The notes under the pieces are model-generated. The model saw only the letters and a program-made list of their open reading frames with translations, ran no database searches and was not told the DNA's origin. A DNA stretch of 64,000 nt from the NCBI RefSeq assembly GCF_964355755.1, contig NC_092673.1:4967001-5031000 (forward strand). The letters are read 5' to 3'. Shown here in pieces: positions 39,712 to 51,135 of this stretch; position 1 is the stretch's first letter, and each line of letters begins with the position of its first letter. This stretch comes from Antedon mediterranea (lineage: Eukaryota > Echinodermata > Crinoidea > Comatulida > Antedonidae). Position numbers and translations under genes: made by a program.

Positions 39712-40309
39712 AGAGTTGTCCCGAATAAGATATTCTTAGTATTACATGATACTCAAATTTAAACGAGACTTTAGCTCATTTCATTTATTTGTTTCATCAT
39801 GGAAGTACAGTACTTCCACAGATTCAACCAGGAAATACGTCATGATTGAATGGTAATAAATTGATAATGATTTGAAGGTGATGATAATGATGCAGTCTGT
39901 AAAATTAAGAAAAAAAAATTGAAACTATTATGGTATTATACAATTAAATATTTGTGGTGTTTTTTCTCTACGCGGCAAATGTACATTTTATCAAAAGTGC
40001 TATTGTCGCCTAATGAATAAGAAGACACGTGCGCACGTTTAAGGACACATGTTAAGCGTTTCAGACACATGGCAAGTGTTCCATAGTTAAAAGTTCAGTT
40101 GACTTTTAAACATTTAGTTAAAAATTAATTAATAAAGTAAAAAAACACTAACTTGCACATACTTAAAAGAGTAATGATCGTGCCCAACGACCATGCATTT
40201 TCAGATATGAACCAGTGTCTTCTGAAATGACGGTCTTCTACAGTGTATGGATCAGATAACAGAAGGTATGTAGGCCTTTCAATATTTTTCTAACAATCTT
40301 CCTTCTCCG

Positions 40310-40533
40310 ATGATGAGTTTATTTAACACTGCTGATTTTAACCATGGTAATAATCTAAGAAGTACTGTTCATAAGTTTCAGTTAACTATTCTTTTTGTAA
40401 GACTAGTTCTTCCCAATTTAATTATGTTTCTGGTCCTTTAATTTGGAATCAATTAGATACTAGTATTGTTAACTCTTCCCCTCTCTCAAATTTTCGAAAA
40501 AAACTTCATTTATTATCATTGTACGCAAACTAG
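40310..40533 (+). pseudogene. C-terminal remnant of a LINE reverse-transcriptase ORF
   Basis: One frame reads FNHGNNLRSTVHKFQL and, after a frameshift near 40395, a second reads SGPLIWNQLDTSIVNSSPLS then NFRKKLHLLSLYAN and a stop at 40531. N-(T/L)RS..H followed by GP-x-x-WN-x-L and S-x-x-x-F-[KR]-K-x-L is the usual C-terminal ending of ORF2 proteins of CR1/Jockey-like non-LTR retrotransposons. The frameshift and the lack of any upstream RT or endonuclease domain show it is a dead 5'-truncated copy. The exact clade cannot be told from this short piece. Confidence 0.65.
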
Positions 40534-40760
40534 ACCTTCAAACTGATTTTTGTCATGACCTTTTTTTATTTTATATATATAAATATATACAAATGTATTT
40601 TTTTCTTTTTGTTTATGGGTCTTGCGTGAAAAGAAATCTCTTCTTGCAAGATCCTCTATTAATGGTATGTTTGTATTTGTATCTCATTATAAATTACCAC
40701 TCTTTTTATTGTATTGCTGTACCACTGATAGAAACTAATAAATGTTGAATTATTATTATT
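40534..40760 (+). mobile_element. 3' UTR and (ATT)n tail of the same dead LINE
   Basis: A T-rich 3' region follows the ORF remnant. It includes a small stem around 40622-40650 (TTGCGTGAAAAGAAATCTC facing CTTCTTGCAAGA) and ends AATAAATGTTGAATTATTAT with a short ATT repeat at about 40750-40760. Such simple-repeat tails are typical of CR1-like elements. Confidence 0.55.
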
Positions 40761-40888
40761 ACCCTGACAGATCGTCGTCCGTACAGACTTCTATAACGAT
40801 TAGAACCAGTCTCTTCCGCTTCATTACTCCGATGTCATCGTGCCATGATTTTGTTTGGCAGATAAACGGATGTCCATACCATACGTAT

Positions 40889-41040
40889 TTAAAGCTTGGT
40901 TCCTACTAGCAACGCAACGCAAGGACGTGGTTTGACCAACCACAAGCGATGGATTATTCGAACAGTGGCTTGTCATTGGTCAGCTCGCTTGCGTTGCGCG
41001 TACGTCCTTGCGTTGCATCTCTAGTGTGAACAACGCTTAA
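40889..41040. mobile_element. Foldback MITE, family A, complete 152-bp copy
   Basis: It starts TTAAAGCTTGGTTCCTACTA and ends CTAGTGTGAACAACGCTTAA. Inverted ACGCAACGCAAGGACG/CGTCCTTGCGTTGC arms and a TTTGACCAACCACAAGCGAT core facing GGCTTGTCATTGGTCAGC make almost the whole element one foldback. TTAA at each end would fit a TTAA target site. Confidence 0.8.
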
Positions 41041-41164
41041 ATACCATGCTGTGGAGGGAAATATATACATTTCATTTGTTATAGAGAAATCTACCACAAC
41101 TATAAACCAAACAATTTTTTAAAAATTTAATTTTAATGTAGGCCTATGTTCAATTTTTTTTTTT

Positions 41165-41345
41165 AAATGCGAGGTCATCAACCTTGACAAATGAAGTTAT
41201 AATTTCTTGTAGTATTTACTACAGTAAACCAAAAAAGGCTTTATACGTTTTTAAATAATTGTTTTTGTTAAAATCAATTTTAATTTTGAATCTTATGAAA
41301 ATATGTGGGGTCAATAACCTTGAAAAATTAAGTTATAATTTAAAG
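41165..41345 (+). repeat. Two diverged copies of a GTCATCAACCTTGA block
   Basis: GAGGTCATCAACCTTGACAA then ATGAAGTTATAATTT (41171) matches GGGGTCAATAACCTTGAAAA then ATTAAGTTATAATTT (41308), with related TTTT-rich sequence before each. Confidence 0.45.
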
Positions 41346-43108
41346 ATACTTTAATTGCGGTGAAACATTAATCTAACATCCTTATACAGTAAGCGTTTAA
41401 TAAAAAAAATGTTTTGGTATTTACAATATGACCCACATTCTGTGTTATGAAATCCTTGACATTTCAATATCGTTTTAAAAGAATGTTTTGTTGTTAAACA
41501 GTTATTATATATTGTTATAGCATTGTGGTATAGCACGAATTGATGTTATTATTAGTCCGGATTAGCCTCGTATCCATGGATAATAAATACACTCGACTTG
41601 ATTGTCCACGCTGAATTTTAAAGTGAAATAGTTTTTCATGATGATAGACCTTATTGTTATATATAACGTTGTATTTGTAATTGTCCGTGTCTCCATAAAA
41701 CTAAATGTCTATGTACACTATGATTTAACAAATAAAATATTATTTAACTACTTGTCTGTGGTTTTATGTATAAAACATACTACTGATTAATACATTTACA
41801 AGCGAAAAACGGGCAACATTGACTCCCAAAAAGGATGTTAAAAGTTTTAAGAATTAGTTGTGAAAGGATGACGTTAGACCTACGTCTCTAGTTTATGTCA
41901 ACCTGATTGGTCCGAGGATAATCTTTCTGGAAAAATATTCGAATGAATCGTAAATAATTCAAAACAATAAAACAATTGTAATTCAAAATTTAGAGGATCC
42001 ATATTCTAGGCTACAGACAATAGTAGAGATGACAGATGGAACTACTAACCCTTTTACGTTTCAAGTTGTCCTGTCTGCTCGAGCTAACAAGAAAGGCGAC
42101 ATGTCGGTAAAAAATACAGAGGATTTTAAAATTATGCGATAAAATGATAGTTATAGATAATATTTATACGGTTCATGATCCCTCAGCACACGTTTCCATA
42201 GCCTCAATTATAAGAAAATCTCTTATTTAGTTGCAGATAGGCTGACAGCTGGGCCAGCAATTGGGCCTACGGTTAAAGAAAACCACGAACACCGCGCGGA
42301 TTCAGTTAAACAATGCGATCGAGTTGATTAGGTATTTCATATTCATGTGTAAAATATGGATCACAATTAAGATAAAATAGATAAGACAACAATTGGCGAG
42401 CGTACTTAATCTGTAGGATTCGATGAGTAAAAAAGAACAAGTTGCCGAATTGTTTAACGTCTTTGTTATCAAGCTGTTTTTATCTTACATACTGTAGTGC
42501 ATTCTGTAATAGATTTAGTGAACAACCCTGATAGATTAGAAGTAATCACACACTGTTATAGTTTTTCTACAAGCTATGCTTTCATATAGGCTCCTCCACT
42601 TTATTTACATACTGTGCATTAGACTTAGAACCTCGATAGATACAGAGTGAGTTATTCAAAAAATAATAAGTAGGCCTAATCTCACACCGTTATAGTTTGT
42701 TACAAATTAGAGCTAAAGTCACATTAAAAAACTACCAATAAAAAGCCAAAAATGTATTTCGGAAATTTCATCCATATCAACAAATGTACAAACAGAAAAA
42801 GAAAAAAGAAAATTCCCAAACTATAAGCTTAAATATATAGGATACTTCTCCATCTACAAAACCTTTTTGAGTTATGGAGCATGTTTGCAAACACAAGCAA
42901 CAAGAATATTACAACTAATCAACATACGTTGCATGAAACCATAGATAGATTTTCGCATACTCATTAAAGGAAGGGACACACCATGTTCAATAAACACCAT
43001 ACTGGCACTACTGCTTCTGGAGACATTCAGTACACGGGGCAGAGCTTAAATTATAGGATAAAAATATGGCCTAAGCTCATCAACGAATTAGTTAACTTTC
43101 GCACCAAG
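41346..43108. other. Non-coding, nothing recognised
   Basis: Unique AT-rich sequence with short frames only. Confidence 0.6.
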
Positions 43109-43200
43109 TAATAATAATAATAATAATAATACCACATTTATATAGCGCCCTTTTCATGAGTAATCATGCTCAAAGGCGCTTTACAAGCATTATTACCCCA
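43109..43200 (-). mobile_element. 3' end of a non-LTR/SINE element with (ATT)n tail
   Basis: On the - strand it reads TTGTAAAGCGCCTTTGAGCA, a short gap, GAAAAGGGCGCTATATAAAT, GTGGT, then seven ATT repeats. The paired GCGCC/GGCGC before a TATATAAAT and a trinucleotide tail is a 3'-end structure often seen on animal SINEs and LINEs. Its 5' part could not be delimited past about 43320. Confidence 0.5.
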
Positions 43201-43329
43201 GTATCTATAGTCATGTTCAAGTTATTTACGTCGTAATTCGTTCAATGGGGGCACCTAACACCGATTTATTTGTATTATATGTGTTAGGTCTACAGCCCAG
43301 AGACATAAATATGCTCATCGAAACAGTTT

Positions 43330-46129
43330 TAAAAAGAAAATACAAACAAACACCGATGATTATTGTTGTTTTTAATTCTTAAAAGATATTAAGGACAAAA
43401 ATACCGGATCTTTACGATCAAGGTTTAGCAGCTCTTTTTATTGGTCCTTTATTGTGCTCTATTGTCTTTTATAACTGTTATGGTTTAACCACAGAATACT
43501 AGTGGAGCCAAATGGGTTTTGGATGGACCACTTCGGACAAAAGAGCGTTTAAGGCAGAACCATACCACTTGTCTGTTAATTGTTAAACGTTTTCATTCAC
43601 GACGAGTTGTGGCAATGTTGTTCAGTTTTTCCTGTAATGGTTCAGTAAATAAGTTTGATAAACTCAAATTCACTAACCTACATCTCCTGAACTTGAAATT
43701 GTATAGTATAGTCAACAGATGAAAAGGGTATAGAGACAGCGTTGCCTCCCAGTTCACACGAGTTGTCACAAACGCTAAAGTTGAAATGACAATTTTAACT
43801 TTACATTGTTATCAAACTTTATTACACCATCATTCTGCATGAAATTTGAAACACCGTTTTGTGTTTATGTGTAGTTCACACTGAGCACGGATTCGATCCA
43901 TGTCCTGACTGCCTTGTTTATATTTCCGGGCGCTGCGTTCACATTCACACACGAAATCCGAAATGAGTTGGTGTAACAACTTTTTCCGTAAATCAAAGTC
44001 GTGTTGGTAATTGTTTTATCATTTAGCATGACATTTTTTACTGTGCGCGTACAGAAGATGGTTATCATAGTTTGTACGCGCGCGTCGACGTCACCAATGA
44101 ATCAACTAACAATTCTGTCAACGAACTTGACATCAGAAGCTGGCCAAATTCAGCGCCTCTATTGCGCCTTTTGTGAATTTTAACTCACCATCATCTTGCC
44201 AATTAAATGGCACGTGATTGAAACATCACAACAAAAGGTTAATTGTTGTAAAGTATCGTTAATGGCCGCTGTGTTAAGTATAACAATGGTTGTAGTCGGC
44301 TTAGTAATAATAATTATGAGTTGTTTCTGTATATGGTAACAGTGCACGGTTTGACGTCGTTATCATTATCATAACATTCCTAACCAACCGCAACATGTAT
44401 AATTACATCATCATTCTGATTATGATTATTAATTTATTAATATTATTGATATTTGATCAAGTAATTATTCTATTCTCATTAAGTTTTTATTTGAAATATC
44501 AGTAAATATCACACAATATCATATCTTTTTATTAGTATGATTTTTTTTTCATTATGAGTTTAAGCTATATTTATGAATTATTATTATTAATATCATTATT
44601 CATATTGTAGGTACCGTACCTATACAATGATAAGCATAACACAAATAGGATGATATAGAGAGCCAGCTCGGTGTCAATCTCAATTAACTGATCCGTTTCG
44701 GACACTTGACCACGGTGTTAGTAACACGATAAGTGGGTACTTATTATACAAAGTCAGTTTTTATCCCGAAAGCGGATACTATTGGTTAACTTATTTTAAC
44801 ATTGTAAAACTTGATACTTTAATATTTTTTTGGTAATTTCCCTGTCAATCAACAAAATTTAAACTTTTCAACTCAAATAAACTTATATTTAGGGCGCCCT
44901 CTGTAGTTTGTAACTCTTGAAACTTTTTAAGATATTTTACAATTGATTAATTTTTTTTTTCAGATGCGGTAAAAATAGAGATAGGGTAATATTTGACTAT
45001 ATTCTGATAAATATACACTTTGATGTTTCAATGTGTCCACTGTAGCACGTTAACGTAATTGGTTAGCTTTTTGTTTTTAAAAGATTGACTTGAAGAAACA
45101 TTGTTTGAAAGTATACCATTTTATATCGTGCTAGTTTGTACATAAAATGTATTTTAGACCGAACCATAGTAGATTTCAGAGACCATTTTACAAAATCGGA
45201 ATATAACACTGCTATGACGTGATATGATGGTAGGCTGTAATAAAGTTATCAGACATTTTTTACGGCGATTGTGTTTCGAAATTACTTACGCGAAGAAAGT
45301 GCGCAGGCTTACTCAAATTGAGCACACCTAAGATCTGTCGAACTGACACTTTTGAAACGTCATTCATGGGGTGTCAATCGACCAATCAATCGAAAAAGTT
45401 CTATACATTAATAATGAGAACAGGCTAGGCCCACAGACAGTCACCCGACGCCAAAAAACTAGCATGGTCTGCTCTCACTATAGTTCGTCAATCCTACCCA
45501 TTGTGTAACTGTGAATCCCATATGTTAACTTTCTTTACGCTGCAGACAATATAGAATTGTGTCTTTATGTTATTATAAAATATATTTCGAATGTAGGTTT
45601 CTACAAACCAGTAAATATTGGCGTTTTATTATTATGGCACGTTTGGTGACCTACTTTTTAAATAAAAAGAAAAGGGAAATTAAGACAGAAAGAACGTTTG
45701 CATTATTCAGACCTATCCCGTAAACTCCAAAAAAAAAACCTTTTTCAGTCTCAAAAGAAACTTGCATCAACCTTTATAGGAGCATCAATTTCATGGTTGT
45801 CATTCGTTCGAATATTATGCTGAGAACAAGAAGAAAATATTAAAAGAAGAAGGATGAATAGCAAGTAGAATATGGAGACTAAAGGTCACAAAACAAGAAA
45901 ATTGAGCATGAGTCAGTGAGTGACTGAATGAGTGCCTATTTCTAATAAAATTCCCAACAATTCTACAAAATATTGCATATGTGATTCATTCTAATCTAAA
46001 TAATTTTATCCACGCTTCATTGTTCCCTAAATTGTTTTCTAAAAATCCACCATGGTCTTAAAATACTTCAGACGTAGAACTAAACGGTTAGGCCTATAAT
46101 CTCTCACTGACTTCCCTTAAATAAAAAGG
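43330..46129. other. Non-coding, nothing firmly recognised
   Basis: It includes a GC-richer spot at 44070-44100 (ACGCGCGCGTCGACGTCACC, with a TGACGT CRE-like half-site on the - strand) and a mixed-composition stretch at 45270-45480. Frames near 43519-44183 overlap on both strands and match nothing. Confidence 0.55.
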
Positions 46130-46690
46130 GCACTTTAGGCCTAATTGGCTGAGAAGGGATTGTCTTTTCAAGGAGGATTAAGCCGGTTAATTAGAACGGA
46201 ACGCCCCATTGGAGCTGGTCCAAGTTCGTCTGAAAAAGGATGAAAACTTTATGAAAGTTTCACTATACAATATCTCTCTGGTATTCCGTTTCTTATGAAA
46301 AAATTATTATTTTAACGATTAATTGAGTAGGCCTATAGTATATTAAATGCCCAAATTAGACCCATGTCACATACGCGAGCGACGAATGGCGACTTGGAAC
46401 ACAATTAGCAGGTAGAAACCCCCAATTTGAACCGATTAACCAAGCTTATAGGTTTTTATTGTCGATAAGTGGCAGGTCTCAAAAGACAATGGCTCTAATT
46501 GGTTGATCTATAGCTCCACTTGTTGCCTATTTGTTGTGTGCATTTAGCAGGCGACGAAGAAGAGTTCTTGTCTTTTAGTTTCACAAAGGCGTGTAACGAC
46601 CCATGCAAAACGGGGTGCTCTATTAAATAATGATTCGTTGAACAGTGGGTTTTAGCCGCGGCATGAGATGAACCAACAGACATCACGTCT
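46130..46690. promoter_or_regulatory. Candidate regulatory block ~15 kb downstream of HMX
   Basis: This is non-repetitive sequence with CTTTTCAAGGAGGATTAAGC, CGGTTAATTAGAACGG, GGAACACAATTAGCAGG and TTTTATTGTCGATAAGTGG: paired/homeodomain, bicoid-type GGATTA and CAAGTG-like sites. Supported by motifs and composition only. Confidence 0.22.
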
Positions 46691-47365
46691 ATCTATCTAT
46701 TCATTGTTACAAAGTGGGACTTAAAATCATTAATATGCCCACCGGTAGACCTACATTTTCCCGGTTGTGTATAAACACAATTATTACTAGACTGTTCTAC
46801 GTTATGCATTTTTTTGCTATTATTAGTGACAGTTTAAACAGGAAGAACTAATATAACAATATGTTTTAATTATCATCATTTTATTCGATCTTTTTAAGTT
46901 TAATTGAATCTCTTCAGAAATTGTTTGTGGAAACCATATCGAAATATTTTACTGCCAAATTACTACTCTTAATGTCTTTGTTCTCATGATCTACTTAGGA
47001 GAAAACCTACCATCAGATCCTGAAACCATGTCTTCCTCCGTACCATCTTCAGTTCAATATAAGAAACCTCAAAATGATCGAGTCGATGACATCATTCATG
47101 TATTTCAATCTATCCTGTTGAGAAGAATAGGTTGTTGATTAAGATGTAGGCCTATTAATTATTTCTAATTACGAACGCATTTGTAAGACAACTTAGGCCA
47201 AAATAAGAACTAATGAGGAAACTCTCAACATAATATGAAATAGAAAATGAATCTATTTTATTGTGTGTAATATATTCCATTTTTAATGTCATTTGTACTT
47301 ACATTTTACCTTTTTGCTTGAATGGTCAATGTTATTGTAGTTTCGGATTTTTAAATATTTTAATA

Positions 47366-47690
47366 GTGAGTGAGTGAGTGGCCGAGCGGTTAAGACAGTG
47401 GAACCGTAATTACCCAGCCATAACAACGGCAGGGGTTCGAGGTTCACTCACTCCATGGTTCTGGTGGTAGAACGAGTCTTCTCGGATAAGGACTATAAAC
47501 CGTAGGTCCAGTGTACACATCTGGCTCGTGTGCACTTTAAAGAACCTAGTACATCTTTCGAGACGAGTAGGGGTTACCCCGGTGTATTAGTACATCACAG
47601 CCACTGATCACCAACTGGGCCCTCTGGGAGACCAGTAATTGACTGAAGAGGTTACCCAGTATAAATATATATTTCAATCAATTAATTTTG
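47366..47690 (+). mobile_element. tRNA-derived SINE, full-length copy 2
   Basis: The head GTGAGTGAGTGGCCGAGCGG has the box A-like TGGCCGAGCGGTTAAG. Box B-like GGTTCGAGGTTC begins at 47434. The relic acceptor stem is intact (GTGAGTGA/TCACTCAC). The body includes ACTATAAACCGTAGGTCCAG, and the tail is AAATATATATTTCAATCAAT. The match to the - strand copy at 24661 is close throughout, with a few substitutions and 1-2-base indels. Confidence 0.85.
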
Positions 47691-48879
47691 ATATAAAATT
47701 AATATCTGAACATTTTACTGTTCACTTTATTTCAGAATAAAAATTCCATGTATACAACAAACAATACAAATCTATATATAATCATTATGTAGTATATGAT
47801 TAAGAACATAATATTCTAAAGGATAGAATAATTTAGTGTCAATCCAGCATATGTTCTTCATGTTCCGTCATTCTTTATGTTATTTCTTTCACTATACGGT
47901 AGTAAAAAACCTTTAAACAGAATAAAAAATAACAATAAGAGCGGGAAGTGTGATTAAAATAATAAATGAACATTGGGTTGTGTGATGTAAGTGTAGTCAA
48001 ATTTGTTAGTCTTCATGACAGAATAATATACAAGAAGATGTACATAATTATAATAATGATGTGTACATTGTTACACAGTAATATGCCTATTAGTTTATAA
48101 TATCACACATTTAGTCATAAATTGAATTGTATCTTGTGAATTCGGGTAGATTCTGTATAACGTATCTGCGCATGAAACTTAGCTATACTGAATGGCATAA
48201 TAAAACACGAGAATATTAACTCATTCAGGGGTGAAAACAAATTGCGAATTTATTAAGCTAATTTGCAGGCAGTAATCGTATAAAGGAATGTAGGACTTAA
48301 CACTCTACAAAATGAATTTATGATATTCACTATCTACTTACTCACTCGGAGCAATACACAACTTTTAAGTTTTCGATAGAAACTGTACATGTATTTAATT
48401 ACGCAGATAAAAATCCGTTCAGAGCGTTAGGTGAACACGTATGACAAATGCTTTCTGGATAGATTAATAACTCTACGATACACGACTCACTTATAATGTC
48501 TTTAAACTAAAGAGAATAAGTCGCATTAAAACGATCATTTTATAGCTCCAGCTTTTGACATTAAAGGTCGGGAATAGATTCAGCAAATAGCTCTATTTTC
48601 TGTCACTAATCACAGATTTCCAATATTAATTCAATACCGTACTTAATGTTTTTTTGGCTCGTAAGCCTGAGGCCAATCGTGCATTTAGCTATTTAAAATT
48701 ACCAAAGATGTATATATACCTATATATTTGATAAACTTAAGACTAGATCAACCGTCATTTAAGAACTCCCAAAAGTGCTACACACTCTTTCATTTTCTAC
48801 TTTACCGACACAAAAGGGTCGGCAAAAACAACCACGGTTGATCATTAATATTTTTTATTTTTTCATTGTCGTCTTGTTG

Positions 48880-49540
48880 ATTTTTCTTATTGCCCTCAAC
48901 TAGTTTCCAACAGCTCTGAAAACGACAGAGAAAGCTTTTAACTCACTTTTTTATTGTCAATTTTACAAAGCCACTGGTTGCGGGCTATTTGTCCCGTGGG
49001 ATCTGTCATCCAAGACACTAACAATCTCATTGATACTTCAACATTACCGCACAAAGCGACCTGCCTAGTTGGTTATAAGTATGACAAATCGTCCAGCAGC
49101 CATTATACATAGGTATGAATTCTTAACGACTACAAATGTGTAATCTAAAGAGAATCATTTGTCAGTTTGAGTGAGTAACAACGGCTCATGAGTGCTAGTT
49201 GTCTCAATTTTCTCGCAGTTTGCCTGAGCGGGAGATTTTCTCCAGGCAATAATATTGCAATTTGTCTTTGACGAGATTAATAAAAACGCTACTTGCCTCT
49301 TCATTGAATTCCAAACAAGTATATCAGTTCATGAAAATCGCTAAAACGATAGGGCGGGAGCAATAAGAATTATGTTTAATACGAAAGGAGGAGGAGAATA
49401 TCATGTTGATTTTTTTTTCTTATTTAGGTCTGTTTGCCATCTGTCTCCGTTATTGGATTGAACACGATGACGTTGATTGGGATATTGCAACACGCTTAGT
49501 GTGACGGCGAAACCTGTTTCGTCTCATCTTAATTCTTCAA
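48880..49540. promoter_or_regulatory. Candidate regulatory block ~18 kb downstream of HMX
   Basis: A long stretch without low-complexity runs. It includes TTTGCCTGAGCGGGAGATTT, TCTCCAGGCAATAATATTGC, GACGAGATTAATAAAAACGC and CACGATGACGTTGATTGGGA (a TGACG half-site and a CCAAT box on the other strand). Its evenly mixed composition over 600 bp is unusual in this window. No conservation data were available. Confidence 0.22.
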
Positions 49541-50437
49541 GCAATTTATCAAAATCAATATTTGTTTTTTACATTTTTGATATTAAAAATGTCTCTCCTC
49601 ATTAGAGTTGATGATGCACCATAAATGAATCGAGTAGCAATATATAACTGTATATACATTCAAACGCGCGCTAGCTTATTACGTGGTTGAATTTCAACAA
49701 ATTAGTGACGCATAAAGATATACTTACGCGCGCGTAAAATTATTGTCAAAGATGAAACATTTTTGTCGACAGTTAAATAAAACAATTGTTAAAGAAGTTT
49801 ATGTAGGCCTAACACTAATAATAGTAACACATACACCCCGAGTGACATTTGAGCCTTTTCAACTCGTGATATCCATTAGGAATTCGTGGACAAATCAGAT
49901 TTTTTAAAAGGCATAATGAATTTGTTCGCATTTTAAAATAATGTATAAAGGTAATATATTGTATTTTTAAAATAAGCAGTAACACTACAGATAGATAAAG
50001 AAGTGCACGTGCGTCACCATGGTGACCCTTTCGTGGAATCCATAAGGAATTGAATGGATAAATCTGTCTTTTTTTGCAATTTTTTTCTTTCTCACTCTCA
50101 TTATATTAATTCATCATTATCTGCTTATATATATGCTAACAAGCATAGCTTCTACATATTTTGACTATTTAAAACAATGAAATAACGGATAGGCCTACGA
50201 TTTTTAATATGAAGTTGTGCGGAGTAAAAAATATATATTTCATCTTTTGACATTTTATTATATTAATCTTCGATGAAAACTAATCGGAATTTCTCTTCCA
50301 ATTTCCTGTATACATCAAAATAAGCTTTTGATATGTTCATGTCCAGTGGCGAACTTGGTGTAGTAGTTATATTATTACAAGCTATCATCACTTTTTGATG
50401 TTGTGGACGGGTGTGAGTCGAGATCAGCAAATTCAAA

Positions 50438-51135
50438 TACAACGACGCCACGGACTGTCAAGAAGTAATTTGCTCCAGCGGCAATTTTAAGAACTGATCA
50501 TGGAGGCCTCATTCATTTATACTATCAGAATGTAAGAGAGGAATTTCACATTTATATAACATATATAATGAATATAGCTTTCTATGAAGAAAACTTCTTT
50601 TATAGAAAGTCCAATATTATGTATACAAAACTTTGATATGTTTGATATTTTTGTTAAAGAAATTATGTGTTTTAGTTGAGCTTTTGAGAAAGTGTTCTAG
50701 GTATAGGCCTACAAAAATTAGATATGTTTAATAAAACGACGCCACGGACTGTCAAGAAGTAATTTTCTACAGCGGCAATTTTAAGAACTGATCATGGAGA
50801 CCTCATTCATGTTAATATAAGAGAGGAATTTCGCACTTTGTTGGAAAATTGCATTTATATAACTTATATTATGAGTATAGTTTTCTATGAAGAAAACTTC
50901 TTTTATAGAAAGTCCAATATTATGTATACAAAAATTAGATATGTTTGATATTTTTGTTAAGAAATTATATCAGAATGTAGCAGAGGAATTTTGCATTTTG
51001 TTGGAAAATTGCATTTAACTTATATAATGAATGTAGTTTTCTATGAAAAAAACTTCTTTTATAGAAATTCCAATATTATGTATACAAAACTTTGATATGT
51101 TTGATATTTGATATGTGTTTTAGTTGAGCTTTTGA
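50438..51135 (+). repeat. Three-copy local repeat with internal hairpin
   Basis: ACGACGCCACGGACTGTCAA then GAAGTAATTT...GCGGCAATTTTAAGAACTG occurs at 50442 and 50736 (294-bp offset). A downstream piece, TTCTATGAAGAAAAC facing TTCTTTTATAGAA, then AGTCCAATATTATGTATAC, occurs at 50580, 50883 and 51039. The third copy has lost the first part. The CTTCTTTTATAG hairpin is kept in all three. Confidence 0.85.

Noticed and set aside
47366-47450. True tRNA-Leu gene
   Set aside because: The same head with the same 200-bp body occurs at 24661-24992, so it is a SINE head rather than a stand-alone tRNA.
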